A stretch of 64,000 nt of DNA from Hydractinia symbiolongicarpus. Taxonomy: Eukaryota > Cnidaria > Hydrozoa > Anthoathecata > Hydractiniidae. Positions 34,561 through 44,861 of the stretch are shown here, piece after piece; position 1 is the stretch's first letter; the number at the start of each line of letters is the position of its first letter. The position numbers and the translations under genes are program-made. Under the pieces are notes generated by a model. The model searched no databases, was not told the DNA's origin, and worked only from the letters and a program-made list of their open reading frames with translations. Location of the stretch: NCBI RefSeq assembly GCF_029227915.1, contig NC_079889.1:6076001-6140000 (forward strand), in the 5' to 3' direction.

Positions 34561-36560
34561 ACAAGAGGTAAAATAAAAATCACCGTTATTTCCTTATAAA
34601 TGGTGTATGGATTATCCCGGAGAAATGGGAACAAAAGTGGTAAAAAGAGAATCATCGTCGGTTATCCAATATTTTATCTATACGTAATCCAGCTTTTAGT
34701 CCCTGGCGCCTTTTTTCTTATGATGGTCAAGAGTGTTTATTATCAGAGAGTGACTTCAATACTAGTATAGTATATGGAGGAAAGACAGTTTTCGTTTTAA
34801 AATGCATAATTACCAATACCTTTATCAAGCTGTATCCTAACCAAAATTCTTCTATTTAACTTTAAATCTTGTGTACAAAAAATCGTTTTCCAAATCAGTG
34901 ATCCAATTCGTTATTTTTACTCTCAAATATAAATCCCAATTAAATCGCATAAAAGTGAAACAATTAAGGAGCACAGTTATACGTCTTCTTCTCTACGCTA
35001 CATTCATTTGTCGGAACGAAAGTGCGAATGGTTAAGGCGAAATGCATAACAGGTGTTACGTTTTGTTAAATACTTAAAACAAAAAGATGTCACCAGTGTA
35101 TTCAATTTAAAACTGTAAGATATCTTTATCTTTGATCCCTGTACCCTTTGTCATTTCGATATAAAGCTACGTTAGCAAAAGGATCTAGGAACGAGTTTGT
35201 AATAGCTTAGGATTGAATATTGAAAAATCTGGCAATCTTGCAAGTGAGGTACAGGAATTTATTAGTCGCAGCAAAGTCGATAAAAATATATTGCACTTTT
35301 TTTAATTGTAGCTTAAAAATTTCGAGCGCGATTTAGAAATCCCTGACGAACCCGGCCAGACCTCGCAGACAGGCAGTAGTAATGCGTTTTGTTAATTAGC
35401 GTACGTTTGAGAGAGGCGTTTATTTTAAATGCGAGCCTTTTTCATAATCGAAGGATGTTTATTAGTTTCTTAAATTTGTTGTTGCTATTGGTTATTATTA
35501 AAACAGATTTTCAGGCTATTTTGTGTAAAAAACAAAAAAATGTTAATTTGGCTGTCGGAAACTTCAAATATAATGTAAAAATTCGCCTTAAAACTTAGTA
35601 ATTGATTTTTAGACAGATAGTTGTATTTTGGACAAATTTCCAGCTTACGGTGACGTCACAGTAAAAATCCTGACAGAGTAAAATTTGTCGCCCTCTTTTT
35701 CTTATATGACGTAAAAAAAGTGTGTTAAATTTTATTTATTTTGTATAAACCTATCAAAAGTCATGCATAAGGCGGAATCCGCCCCCACCCTCCCTGTCAA
35801 TAAAACTCTCGGGTCGAATAGGTTATTAACACTTGCGCTAAAAATTAAGCAATATTCTACTAATGCTTGACTCTGGTTGCTTATAGATCAGATCCTTAAC
35901 TCTAATACATCAAGACCCCGTTTATTTGAACATTAGGCCAAAGTGAGTTCAAGTTTACCGTTGTTTAGGAAAGTAAGAAAATTAGTAAAAAAAGAAGAAT
36001 ATATATTATTCCAATTAATATTAGGGTTAATTACAGAGCACTAATCAACAGTGTCATTTTCATCCAACTTGAACACATTACTGTAACAATGCAGCACTCC
36101 ATATATGAATTATGTGTGCTTCTCTGTACTATCGTTAATTTTGTGCTGTCGTAAACAAGCCGCCAAAGTCTGAACCAATGCTAATCCAGTGTATCACAAT
36201 TTTCTAGAAAAAAAAATTACATCCTACATGGAGAATCACTGTCATATCTTTGATAAATATTAATAATAAAAAGTATAAACCAGAACTGTAAATAGAGAAT
36301 CACAGAATCATAGAAGGAGTTAAAAACTAAAGTAGCAAAAAAGAATCACTGTAATCTCTTTGATAAATTGATGTATGGATTATGAGAGGGGGTGGAAACG
36401 AAAGTGGTAAATACACAATCACCGCAATTTATTTAATAATATAATGTATGGATTATCAATGAAAGAGGCAACAAAGAATCACTAATTTTTCAGATAAAAT
36501 CATGTATCGATTACCAGAGGGAGTTGGAAACAAAAATGGCTATCAAAAAAGTGTGTCACT
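33960..36560. repeat. Diverged 70-130-bp dispersed repeat units
   Basis: Recurrent blocks AGAATCACTGT, GTATGGATTAT, GGAAACAAAAGTGGTAAA and TTTGATAAAT appear in the same order at 33990-34085, 34555-34680, 36225-36320, 36345-36440 and 36440-36545. This is an old tandem or dispersed minisatellite, now strongly diverged and interrupted by other repeats. No coding signal. Confidence 0.5.
35530..35828 (+). mobile_element. piggyBac-type MITE (copy 3, right end only)
   Basis: Shares with copy 1 the block GTGACGTCACAG, ATATGACGTA, GGCGGAATCCGCCCCC and the end CTCGGGTCGAATAGGTT. The left half is absent. It matches the right end of copy 1 in direct orientation. Confidence 0.7.
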
Positions 36561-39500
36561 TTTTGGACAAATGATCAGGATTATAAAGACACATTTTTAT
36601 TAGAAACACAAGAAACTTTAAGGTTGACAGTTGCCTAAATTGTTAACAAAACAGGATAAAAAACATAAATCAGGTATTTTTGGCAGTTATAATGACATTA
36701 ATATGATAAAAAAATCAATTATCATCTTTCATTAAAAGAATTGCAGAGTGCAGGAAAGATATAATAATTAAGATATCTTATAAAAAGAATGTGTATGATT
36801 TTATGTACAGTACATTCCAAGTTTGTTGTATAAAAATTTTCTTACCTACAGTAATTGTATTTTGTCCAGTTCCCATACTTAATTTCAATGACAATCAACC
36901 TATTTGTGACTTTTCTGTCTAACCTTCAGCATGTTGTTGTTGAAAGCTTCCCTACTACTGATAATTTTTGTGTCAGTCTAAAACTATAAAACATTATATC
37001 ATAAAGATTATTTAGTTCTTGAACAGGTTTGAAATCATAGCTCTTTACATAATAAGGTCACACTTTATGTTAACTGTATATAACCCAAACTCCATATGAT
37101 TTAAAAAATGAGTAATTTCTCTATTTAATTATTACATATCTTTACATGTTCCTCACATCATTGTTATTTATATTTTCAATACTACTAAATTGAGAGCTCT
37201 CAAATAAAGTCAAATACCATACTATGTATAAAAACAAAAGAATCCATTCCAGTCGAAATACTCGTGTTTTAGGGATTAGGGATTATATATATTGTAATGT
37301 TTAAGTAGTTATATTATTTCTCAACAAAACATTTTTGTCAGGTTCACAGTAAAAAATGTTTTGGAGCGATAGCATTACCTTAAATGTACATTATATTATT
37401 TTGCGAAAAGCTTTAAAAAATTGTGGCTTACTGGACTCCAAAAACGATAAACAGGATTTGTGCTTATTATCGAGCATCTCGTCCAACCCTAAATATTCCT
37501 CAAGTCTCTGCTGCATCACCAATAATGGCAAACACAAAATCCCTAACAATGACTTTATGTATATTTACAATATACAAGGTATTAAGATGCCCCAGAGTTG
37601 GAGAAAAGTGACAAAAAATGTTTCTTAATTCGAAACATTTATGTGAAAGGGGTAGGGAGTGGGGTTGAACAAATCTGTTAACAAATTTTATTAAAACCAT
37701 ATATACTTGGCTTATTTTAATTGATCTTGATGTAAACATTTGGTTGAAATTAATACGGTTTCTCTTAAAATGCCTAAATTAAAGAACTCGATAATTATAA
37801 TGATAGGTATATAATAAATATTTTGGGGGAATATCGTCACACGATTTTAAAACACACCATTCCAAGTTTAACATCATGGTTTTTATTTTTCCTAAGTTTA
37901 AACTTTAACAAAAAGATTGAGCTTTGTCATCAACATAAAAATATCCACCCAAACACAAAATTTACTTTTACTGCACACTTTTAACAACGCTGTGTCAGTA
38001 AAAACAAGATTAAATAATAGTTATAGAACATAGCTTGAATTTTTTCTATATGTTTTCTATATGTTATTGTGTCATCTTTACATTAAATATTTCCATATTT
38101 TTTTATGTTATGTCCTGTGTCTCTGTCTACCATCTTGTCTAAATGTCATATATCTAGTCCACATCAATGCCCATAAATATTGGTTATTACATCTTAAATG
38201 TACATATCAACTGCCCAAGAATACTTTTGTCAAACTTCAGATAAAAAATTTTTACTTTACCACACTAAACATAACACCGAAGTATATACAGTAAAAAAAT
38301 ATACTTTACATATACATTACGGGCTCTTTTGTAACTTAAAATCTTAGAAAAATAAACCACAAATGAACTAGAGTCAAGTTGACACCTGGAAGTTATAAAA
38401 ATAACAAAAAATTTAAAAAATAATCTAAACATAGATCAATTTCAGGTATATATACCTGTTACATTATACTTCATTTTGATGCTTCAAATTTAGGAAGATT
38501 CATTTTAACTTTATTCATAAGTTGTTGCGCATAAAAACTTTAGCTTGAGCACTTTGCGCATAGAATGCTCAAAATATTTTTAAAATTTATAGCTATATAC
38601 AGAAGCATCAGGGAAAGATTACTTTTCCCACTTTGTTTATTATTAGCTGTGCCATATTTATTTATCCATTTTAATTTATATATAATGGATAACAAGAGAG
38701 TTTGGCCAAACTAATCAAATATATACTGATATCAAGTATACTGATACACACACACACACACCTTTTTTATTTGTTAACCCGTACAGAAGTGGATATTATT
38801 TTATATAGAGAAAAAAACACTATCCAAAAAGGAAAAAGTTTTAGCTTTTATGGTTTCTGCAGCAATAGTGCATGGTCCCCGAAATACTGAAATCATCAAA
38901 AAAATTTGCTAATGTTTTTAAAATTTTACAAGCATTTTTCATGCAATTATCATGAGAGTTGAGCTCTTAATTTTCAGCCCTTAAATAGCTAGCTAGCCCG
39001 CATTCATTTTCATGTTTAATCAAAAAAACTTTCAGAAAGATTTCCTGATCAAGAAATCTCAAAATTTTTACAGCAATAATTTTCAGCTTCAGAAATAAGT
39101 TTGTGGTAAGGAATAACTTATAATTCTGCAACTATAATCAAACTGTTACAGCTAGCTATAGCTAGCTAAATTATTGTATATGTAGCGATAGCTAGCTAGC
39201 TACCTACCTAGCTACTTTCAATAAAGTTCAAGAAAAAAATAAATCTATAAATATATATAGTTAGCTAGCCAGCTAGCTAGCTATCATAAATTATCAGCAG
39301 AAGACATTTGATATTTTGCATATATCCAGACAGATCTTCCCATCACAGCTGCAAATACTTAACAGAAGATTAAAGCTACCAGAAGTGTAATCTGTGATTA
39401 AAAATTAGTAACCCTTATTTCTTTAAAAGTTTAAATACAACAGCTTCCGTTGAACATTAAACAAATGGTTAGCTACAGTTGTTAAACTTTTCGAATACAC

Positions 39501-39577
39501 TGGCCAGAGTCATCGCATGGCATCCGCTTGGTAGCCATTTTTTTAATGAAAACATGATAATGTCACGGCTGCCGAAG
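36560..39577. other. Intergenic, no supported gene; GCTA-rich stretch
   Basis: AT-rich with only short motif-free frames. At 38985-39290 the tetranucleotide GCTA recurs in clusters (TAGCTAGCTAGC), and a short (CA)n lies at 38747-38761. Nothing else recognised. Confidence 0.4.
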
Positions 39578-39720
39578 TGGTTGTGCGGCTATCCTAAGTG
39601 GTTGTGCGGCTATCCTAAGTGGTTGTGCGGCTATCCTGTATGGTTGTGCGGCTATCCTGTACGGTTGTGCGGCTATCCTGTCGGTTGTGCGGCTATCCTA
39701 AACGGTCGTGCGGCTATCCG
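39578..39720 (+). repeat. 21-bp tandem repeat with GGTTGTGCGGCTATCC
   Basis: Seven units of about 21 bp, each GGTTGTGCGGCTATCC plus a variable four-base spacer (TAAG, TGTA and similar). The 17-base core is identical to that in the 84-bp satellite at 27.2 kb. The array is followed by GAATTAGGAATATT and an (ATT)n tract. Confidence 0.9.
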
Positions 39721-39735
39721 AAAATGAATTAGGAA

Positions 39736-39736
<1 letters not shown>

Positions 39737-39825
<89 letters not shown>
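39737..39825 (+). repeat. (ATT)n microsatellite
   Basis: About 89 bp of ATT repeats directly after the 21-bp array. The junction resembles the complemented one at 22.8 kb. Confidence 0.97.
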
Positions 39826-39826
<1 letters not shown>

Positions 39827-40459
39827 GCGTATGAAATTATAATGGTCCGTGATTCTATGTGCGATTATCTTACACCCTAAACACATTAAATACTTTACAT
39901 GTTCCAATTTTTTAAAAAAGAACCATTTTTAAGGAACTTGGTGTTCTTTAACAACTTATTAAAACATTGTTATAAAAGCGGAATGTATTGTTCTATTGTT
40001 ACTCACAAGACAAGAACGTGTTGTTCCCATAGGGAATTTGATGTGACGGTATATATCGTTCCACTCTATTTGTTCCGTTGAATTCTTTTATATATCATAA
40101 CGATAATATATGCGAAATGATTATCTTGAGGAATAGTTATTTAATTATGAATACTCTGCAGTCTAATTTATATTGTGCCACTTGAAATAATTCCGTTTTC
40201 GCTGCTACCTTAACTCTGCTATGGAGAGCGTCCTTCATTATAAAAAGGAATTGTTTTAATGAGAAGTTTCTCAACTAATACTTTGTATACGAAGTAAAGT
40301 ATAAGGTAAGTTGTTCAAACTTTAAATTTATAGTAAATAGGATTCTTTTTTTATTTAAATGATTCTTTTTTTTATCCTACTTTCTATGCTTTGTTAAAAA
40401 CTAATATTGTTATAAACTTTCTATAAATTTTGTTTCTAGAGAACTTTAAAGAAATCGGA

Positions 40460-41842
40460 ATGACAAAACGAGTCTTGCAAAAGCCTGCGTGGAAAGAGGC
40501 ATTGGGAGCCTCAATGAGATCGAAAAGGCTTAAGTTAATGCCTGATAAAGATAACCGCTTTTGTTGTCCTGTGGCTGATTGTGACAGCGAGTCGTATGGA
40601 AGTAAAAGAGGGTGTAGAAAACATGTCTATAACCGTCATGGATGGTTTTATTATTTCGATAAAAGACCAAATATCGACGAAGTACTTCCCCACTTCAGTA
40701 CGAGAAATCGCATAAAAGATCCCCAAAGAAAGCGCGCCTCCACATTTTCAATGCCGTCTTTTGCTAAAACATGTAATTTGGCAGTTGCATTTAGGACATG
40801 GTTAAAAAGTCCAGGTGGTGGTGGTAAAGATTATTCTCAGGCCGATCAAATAACTTGTAAAGTTTTAAAGTATGCCAAATATTGCTGCGAGGATTCTCCT
40901 TCGGTATGGGAAGTACCATTCCCTGTTATCGACTACTGTGTTGGCTCTATTAATATGCTTTCTGATTTCGTAGATTTTTTGAGAGACCAATGGAAGGTTG
41001 GCTTCTCAGGAATAATTGGCTACATGAATGCTATTGGGCACATGCTTGATTACAGACGAAGCACAGGTACGACTGAAAAAAATTTGTCGATATTTGTTGC
41101 TGCAGAGATTTATTTGCACCGTGTTAAGAAATTCCTCCTTCGTAAAATGAAAGCTGAATGGAAGTGTATCTTAAGTGTTGAATATCTAAACAGTATAGAC
41201 TGTTGGGCGACACTATATGATTTACAAAAGGTGACACCATACCATAGTGAAAAATATAAACAAATTGTGTTAAATGCTAAAAACGCAAGTGCATGTGTCG
41301 CAGCACACGATTTATCATTTTCAACTTCCTTCATAGTAGCTGTATTATTTTTAATGGTGAAGGCTTCAAGACCCATGACGTATCAAACTCTTACAGTAAC
41401 AATGATTAAAGGCGTGAAAGAGGATGGTTTTATAGATCAGAATGTCTTTAAAACTGCGGAGAAATACGGATTTGACTCTCTTTATTTTTCCATAGATGTA
41501 CTCACACTAATAAATGAATACATTGACAATGTACGACGAAGATTGAACCCCACCAACGATTATCTACTAGTGTGTCGAAATGGTAAGCAGTTGACGCGTA
41601 TTTCGGACGTATTCGGTAGAATTGTTTATCAAGCAATTGCTAAGTATATAAATCCTACACGATATAGGCAAATCATCGAAACCGAAAGTGTTGCACACTT
41701 AGAAACAAAAGAACAAGCAATTCTTTCTCAAGATCAAAAACACACGTCGCAGGTAGCTAAAGTTCATTACCAGAAGACTGAATCGCGCAATATAGCTGCA
41801 AAAGCCAGGTTATGTATGGATAAATTACGAGATCAACTTTAA
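40460..41842 (+). CDS. Tyrosine recombinase-like protein with C2H2 finger (second, divergent type)
   Basis: ATG at 40460, 460 residues. An upstream non-coding exon is suggested by donor ATAAG|GTAAGT (40306) and acceptor TTTGTTTCTAG (ending 40439), a 134-bp intron. Residues 35-60 hold a C2H2 finger (CCPVADC ... HVYNRH). The rest has a tyrosine-recombinase pattern: SRPMTYQTL (Arg 304), NPTRYRQIIETES (Arg 401/403), SQDQKHTSQVAKVHYQK (His 428 and candidate nucleophile Tyr 437). I recall this NPTRYRQI..DQKHS..AKVHYQK signature from repetitive Crypton-like proteins of cnidarians. Likely role: integration or excision by a covalent Tyr-DNA intermediate. A SANT-like frame overlaps its 3' end. Confidence 0.72.
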   Translation: MTKRVLQKPAWKEALGASMRSKRLKLMPDKDNRFCCPVADCDSESYGSKRGCRKHVYNRHGWFYYFDKRPNIDEVLPHFSTRNRIKDPQRKRASTFSMPSFAKTCNLAVAFRTWLKSPGGGGKDYSQADQITCKVLKYAKYCCEDSPSVWEVPFPVIDYCVGSINMLSDFVDFLRDQWKVGFSGIIGYMNAIGHMLDYRRSTGTTEKNLSIFVAAEIYLHRVKKFLLRKMKAEWKCILSVEYLNSIDCWATLYDLQKVTPYHSEKYKQIVLNAKNASACVAAHDLSFSTSFIVAVLFLMVKASRPMTYQTLTVTMIKGVKEDGFIDQNVFKTAEKYGFDSLYFSIDVLTLINEYIDNVRRRLNPTNDYLLVCRNGKQLTRISDVFGRIVYQAIAKYINPTRYRQIIETESVAHLETKEQAILSQDQKHTSQVAKVHYQKTESRNIAAKARLCMDKLRDQL

Positions 41843-42096
41843 CTGTAAGTGAAATCAATAGTAACACCAAAAATGTGAAAACGTCTGGAAGTACTTTGGA
41901 ACACGAAACACCTGTTCAAACAAGACAGAAAAAAGTTAGTTTTAGTGCCATGGAGGACAAGTTTTTACAAGCTGGGCTACAAAAATATGGCAATGCAAAA
42001 TGGACTTCCATTCTCGCAGATCCTAACTACTCCTTTCATTGTAGCCGTAAAGCTAGTACATTGGCGGTTAGAGCGAAGACAAAAAAATTTATATAA
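41822..42096 (+). CDS. Myb/SANT-like DNA-binding ORF, overlapping the recombinase end
   Basis: Open from just after a TAA at 41819-41821 to TAA at 42094-42096, in the -1 frame relative to the recombinase. It contains KKVSFSAMEDKFLQAGLQKY, then NAKWTSILADP and RKASTLAVRAKTKKF: three short helices with the spaced aromatic residues typical of Myb/SANT domains. The first in-frame ATG is at the MEDK Met, so it may be a C-terminal domain of the recombinase reached by frameshift or lost by mutation. The other recombinase locus has the same arrangement. Confidence 0.5.
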
Positions 42097-42134
42097 GTTT
42101 AAATTGTATTTATAATAAAAATAACTTTGTAAAT

Positions 42135-42497
42135 TTACAAAGATTTTTGAAAACCAGAATATTCAAATAGTCTTTTAACTTTGTTACAGTCAAAACCGGC
42201 GTACACAAAAAGGCTTTTTTTCCTCTTACGATTTGGCCAATAATCTGGTGTATTAAGTACCCTCGTTTGTGAAGGCGGTTCGCAAAAACTTGGTTCTCCC
42301 TTCAAAGCCGCTATCGGTATAGTTAGGAAAACTTCATCATCTGATAGGCAAACAATATTTTTTTCCACGGAAATTGCCAGCGTTGAACAGGAATGTGAGA
42401 ACGGTAAAACCTCCTTAGATGCTGAGCATTCGTTATCCGAAACGTTTACCACAACTGCCTCTTCATTCACCATTTTAGCGTACACATAAGCGTCCAC
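42135..42497 (-). CDS. Small protein with SUMO-interaction-like motif, unknown
   Basis: A 120-residue frame; an alternative start is the second Met at residue 9. It contains NIVCLSDDEV, a hydrophobic core followed by acidic residues like a SUMO-interacting motif, and a basic PNRKRKKSLFVYAG segment. It lies tail to tail with the SANT ORF (about 40 bp apart) and faces array A. No known domain. It may be the 3' exon of a longer minus-strand gene. Confidence 0.4.
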   Translation of the reverse strand: MDAYVYAKMVNEEAVVVNVSDNECSASKEVLPFSHSCSTLAISVEKNIVCLSDDEVFLTIPIAALKGEPSFCEPPSQTRVLNTPDYWPNRKRKKSLFVYAGFDCNKVKRLFEYSGFQKSL

Positions 42498-42610
42498 ACA
42501 ATTTAGGTGAAACTTACACGCTGTAAGCCTTTAAGTATGCAAATAATGGCGCAAATGTGACATTCATTAAACGCACACTCATCCCCATTCCTACTTAAAA
42601 TGACTAAAGT

Positions 42611-43790
42611 GATTCTTGTAACGCCTTGTAACGCATGGACATGCTGATTGTAACGCCTTGTAACACGTTGTAACGCTTTGTAACCTATTTCCATGAAAAA
42701 ATGACTGTGAAATTTTTGGAAATGGCTAGAGTGATTCTTGTAACGCCTTGTAACGCATGGACATGCTGATTGTAACGCCTTGTAACACGTTGTAACGCTT
42801 TGTAACCTATTTCCATGAAAAAATGACTGTGAAATTTTTGGAAATGGCTAAAGTGATTCTTGTAACGCCTTGTAACGCATGGACATGCTGATTGTAACGC
42901 CTTGTAACACGTTGTAACGCTTTGTAACCTATTTCCATGAAAAAATGACTGTGAAATTTTTGGAAATGGCTAAAGTGATTCTTGTAACGCCTTGTAACGC
43001 ATGGACATGCTGATTGTAACGCCTTGTAACACGTTGTAACGCTTTGTAACCTATTTCCATGAAAAAATGACTGTGAAATTTTTGGAAATGGCTAGAGTGA
43101 TTCTTGTAACGCCTTGTAACGCATGGACATGCTGATTGTAACGCCTTGTAACACGTTGTAACGCTTTGTAACCTATTTCCATGAAAAAATGACTGTGAAA
43201 TTTTTGGAAATGGCTAGAGTGATTCTTGTAACGCCTTGTAACGCATGGACATGCTGATTGTAACGCCTTGTAACACGTTGTAACGCTTTGTAACCTATTT
43301 TCATGAAAAAATGACTGTGAAATTTTTGAAAATGGCTAGAGTGATTCTTGTAACGCCTTGTAACGCATGGACATGCTGATTGTAACGCCTTGTAACACGT
43401 TGTAACGCTTTGTAACCTATTTCCATGAAAAAATGACTGTGAAATTTTTGGAAATGGCTAAAGTGATTCTTGTAACGCCTTGTAACACATGGACATGCTG
43501 ATTGTAACGCCTTGTAACACGTTGTAACGCTCTGTAACCTATTTCCATGAAAAAATGTATGTGAAATTTTTGGAAATGGCTAAAGTGATTCTTGTAACGC
43601 CTTGTAACGCATGGACATGCTGATTGTAACGCCTTGTAACACGTTGTAACGCTTTGTAACCTATTTCCATGAAAAAATGACTGTGAAATTTTTGGAAATG
43701 GCTAGAGTGATTCTTGTAATGCCTTGTAACGCATGGACATGCTGATTGTAACGCCTTGTAACACGTTGTAACGCTTTGTAACCTATTTCT
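42611..43790 (-). repeat. Iteron array A: 122-bp units with 10-bp-phased TTGTAAC sites
   Basis: Ten units start at GATTCTTGTAACGCC at 42611, 42733, 42855, 42977 and onwards every 122 bp. Each unit has two TTGTAACGC sites, then ATGGACATGCTGA, then four TTGTAAC sites spaced exactly 10 bp apart (TTGTAACGCC, TTGTAACACG, TTGTAACGCT, TTGTAACC). Units are nearly identical. The same site appears in the opposite orientation in array B. Confidence 0.95.
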
Positions 43791-43876
43791 GTAGAGAAAA
43801 CCGCTTTTCGCATGTCACTTTAGAAAAGGAGTATGTGGTGGGATATGAGGTAAGGAAAACGCAAAAAAGTTTTTTT

Positions 43877-44776
43877 TTAATTGTCTTCTTCGTCCGAACT
43901 AATGCAGATAACATCACAATCGAGAGAAGTGGTTGAATTATCTGCGGAAAATAGCTCTAATTTTACTGAAGAAATTTCAGGAACGCTTTCATCATCTGAC
44001 ACGAGGTCTATAAAAGCAGTACTGTTATTTGCTGGACAAAACGGCATATATTCTTGCTTAACAGTGGAAACAGGTTTTGTCGACTGAGCATTGATTTCAT
44101 GTTCTTCTGTTTCTTCTTCTTCCCTATGACCTTCCTCCTCTTCGTTTGTTTCCTCTTCTTCTTCCTCGTTCTCTTCGCGGTCGTGGCTACTACCTTCTCC
44201 TTCGTCTTCGTCTTGCTCAATTAGTTGTGCCCAATCAGGGTAGAGCTCCTTCATTTCTTTCGTCGGGAAGCAATCGCGGCAGGAGTTTGTAGCAAGCAAC
44301 CACGTGTCGTAGAACGTGTCACTACCCTGCCAGTTGATCCTTTTACGGCGTTTGAATGCTACCAAGGTCTCATCGTTATTAATTAATGGGCAGATTTCCT
44401 CCCATGCCCCAGCGGCTATCTCGTACATTTTGCGCATATATTCAGCACTGTGTAACTTGTTTTCTATGTCAAACAGTTCATGATCAAAGTTAAGCGCATG
44501 GTACAAAATGCCATCCCTATCGTCGGCCGCAATAATGGCATAGTCGATAGCCTCTTGCGGAACTGCATTCTCAATCTGAACTCGTGTGCTTAGACCACTG
44601 CTAGATGCTTCCAATGTTTGCTCTTCGTCCAAGAAGACCGACGGATCGCAATCAACGTCGTTGTACACAGCGCCTACTTGATTTTTCTTCGCAACATTGG
44701 TTTCGCTGGTGAAAAGCGAGATGTCTTTCAACTGGCTGGCAACGTACACAAATATTTCCATGCAGTGCATTCTCAT
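43877..44776 (-). CDS. Acidic C-terminal part of the helicase gene or separate acidic protein
   Basis: An open 299-codon frame. A mid part has helical segments (ILYHALNFDHELFDIENKLH, CRDCFPTKEMKELYPDW), followed by a long Glu-rich tract and two SUMO-interaction-like motifs, AFIDLVSDDES and DVICISSDEED, at the extreme C-terminus. It lies directly downstream of the SF3 helicase exons on the same strand. A weak acceptor (CAAGTAG at about 44674) would join it in phase to the last helicase exon; alternatively it starts at its own ATG, 44776. The join is tentative; the ORF itself is well supported by length and composition. Confidence 0.55.
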   Translation of the reverse strand: MRMHCMEIFVYVASQLKDISLFTSETNVAKKNQVGAVYNDVDCDPSVFLDEEQTLEASSSGLSTRVQIENAVPQEAIDYAIIAADDRDGILYHALNFDHELFDIENKLHSAEYMRKMYEIAAGAWEEICPLINNDETLVAFKRRKRINWQGSDTFYDTWLLATNSCRDCFPTKEMKELYPDWAQLIEQDEDEGEGSSHDREENEEEEEETNEEEEGHREEEETEEHEINAQSTKPVSTVKQEYMPFCPANNSTAFIDLVSDDESVPEISSVKLELFSADNSTTSLDCDVICISSDEEDN

Positions 44777-44861
44777 TCACTCTACGGGAAAAAAGTCATT
44801 ACTTATTTTTATGCATATTGATTTACACCATTGTTATCATTTATTCTCATGAGATACTTAC

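Noticed and set aside
39479-39727. Frame with repeated PKWLCGY heptapeptides
   Set aside because: The heptad simply mirrors the 21-bp DNA repeat. The same DNA core is repeated with an 84-bp period elsewhere, where no such frame exists.
42503-43790. CRISPR-like appearance of regularly spaced repeats
   Set aside because: Units are continuous 122-bp tandem repeats without unique spacers, in a eukaryotic context.
44008-44220. Lys-rich minus-strand frame
   Set aside because: Shifted-frame shadow of the Glu-rich tract in the acidic ORF.
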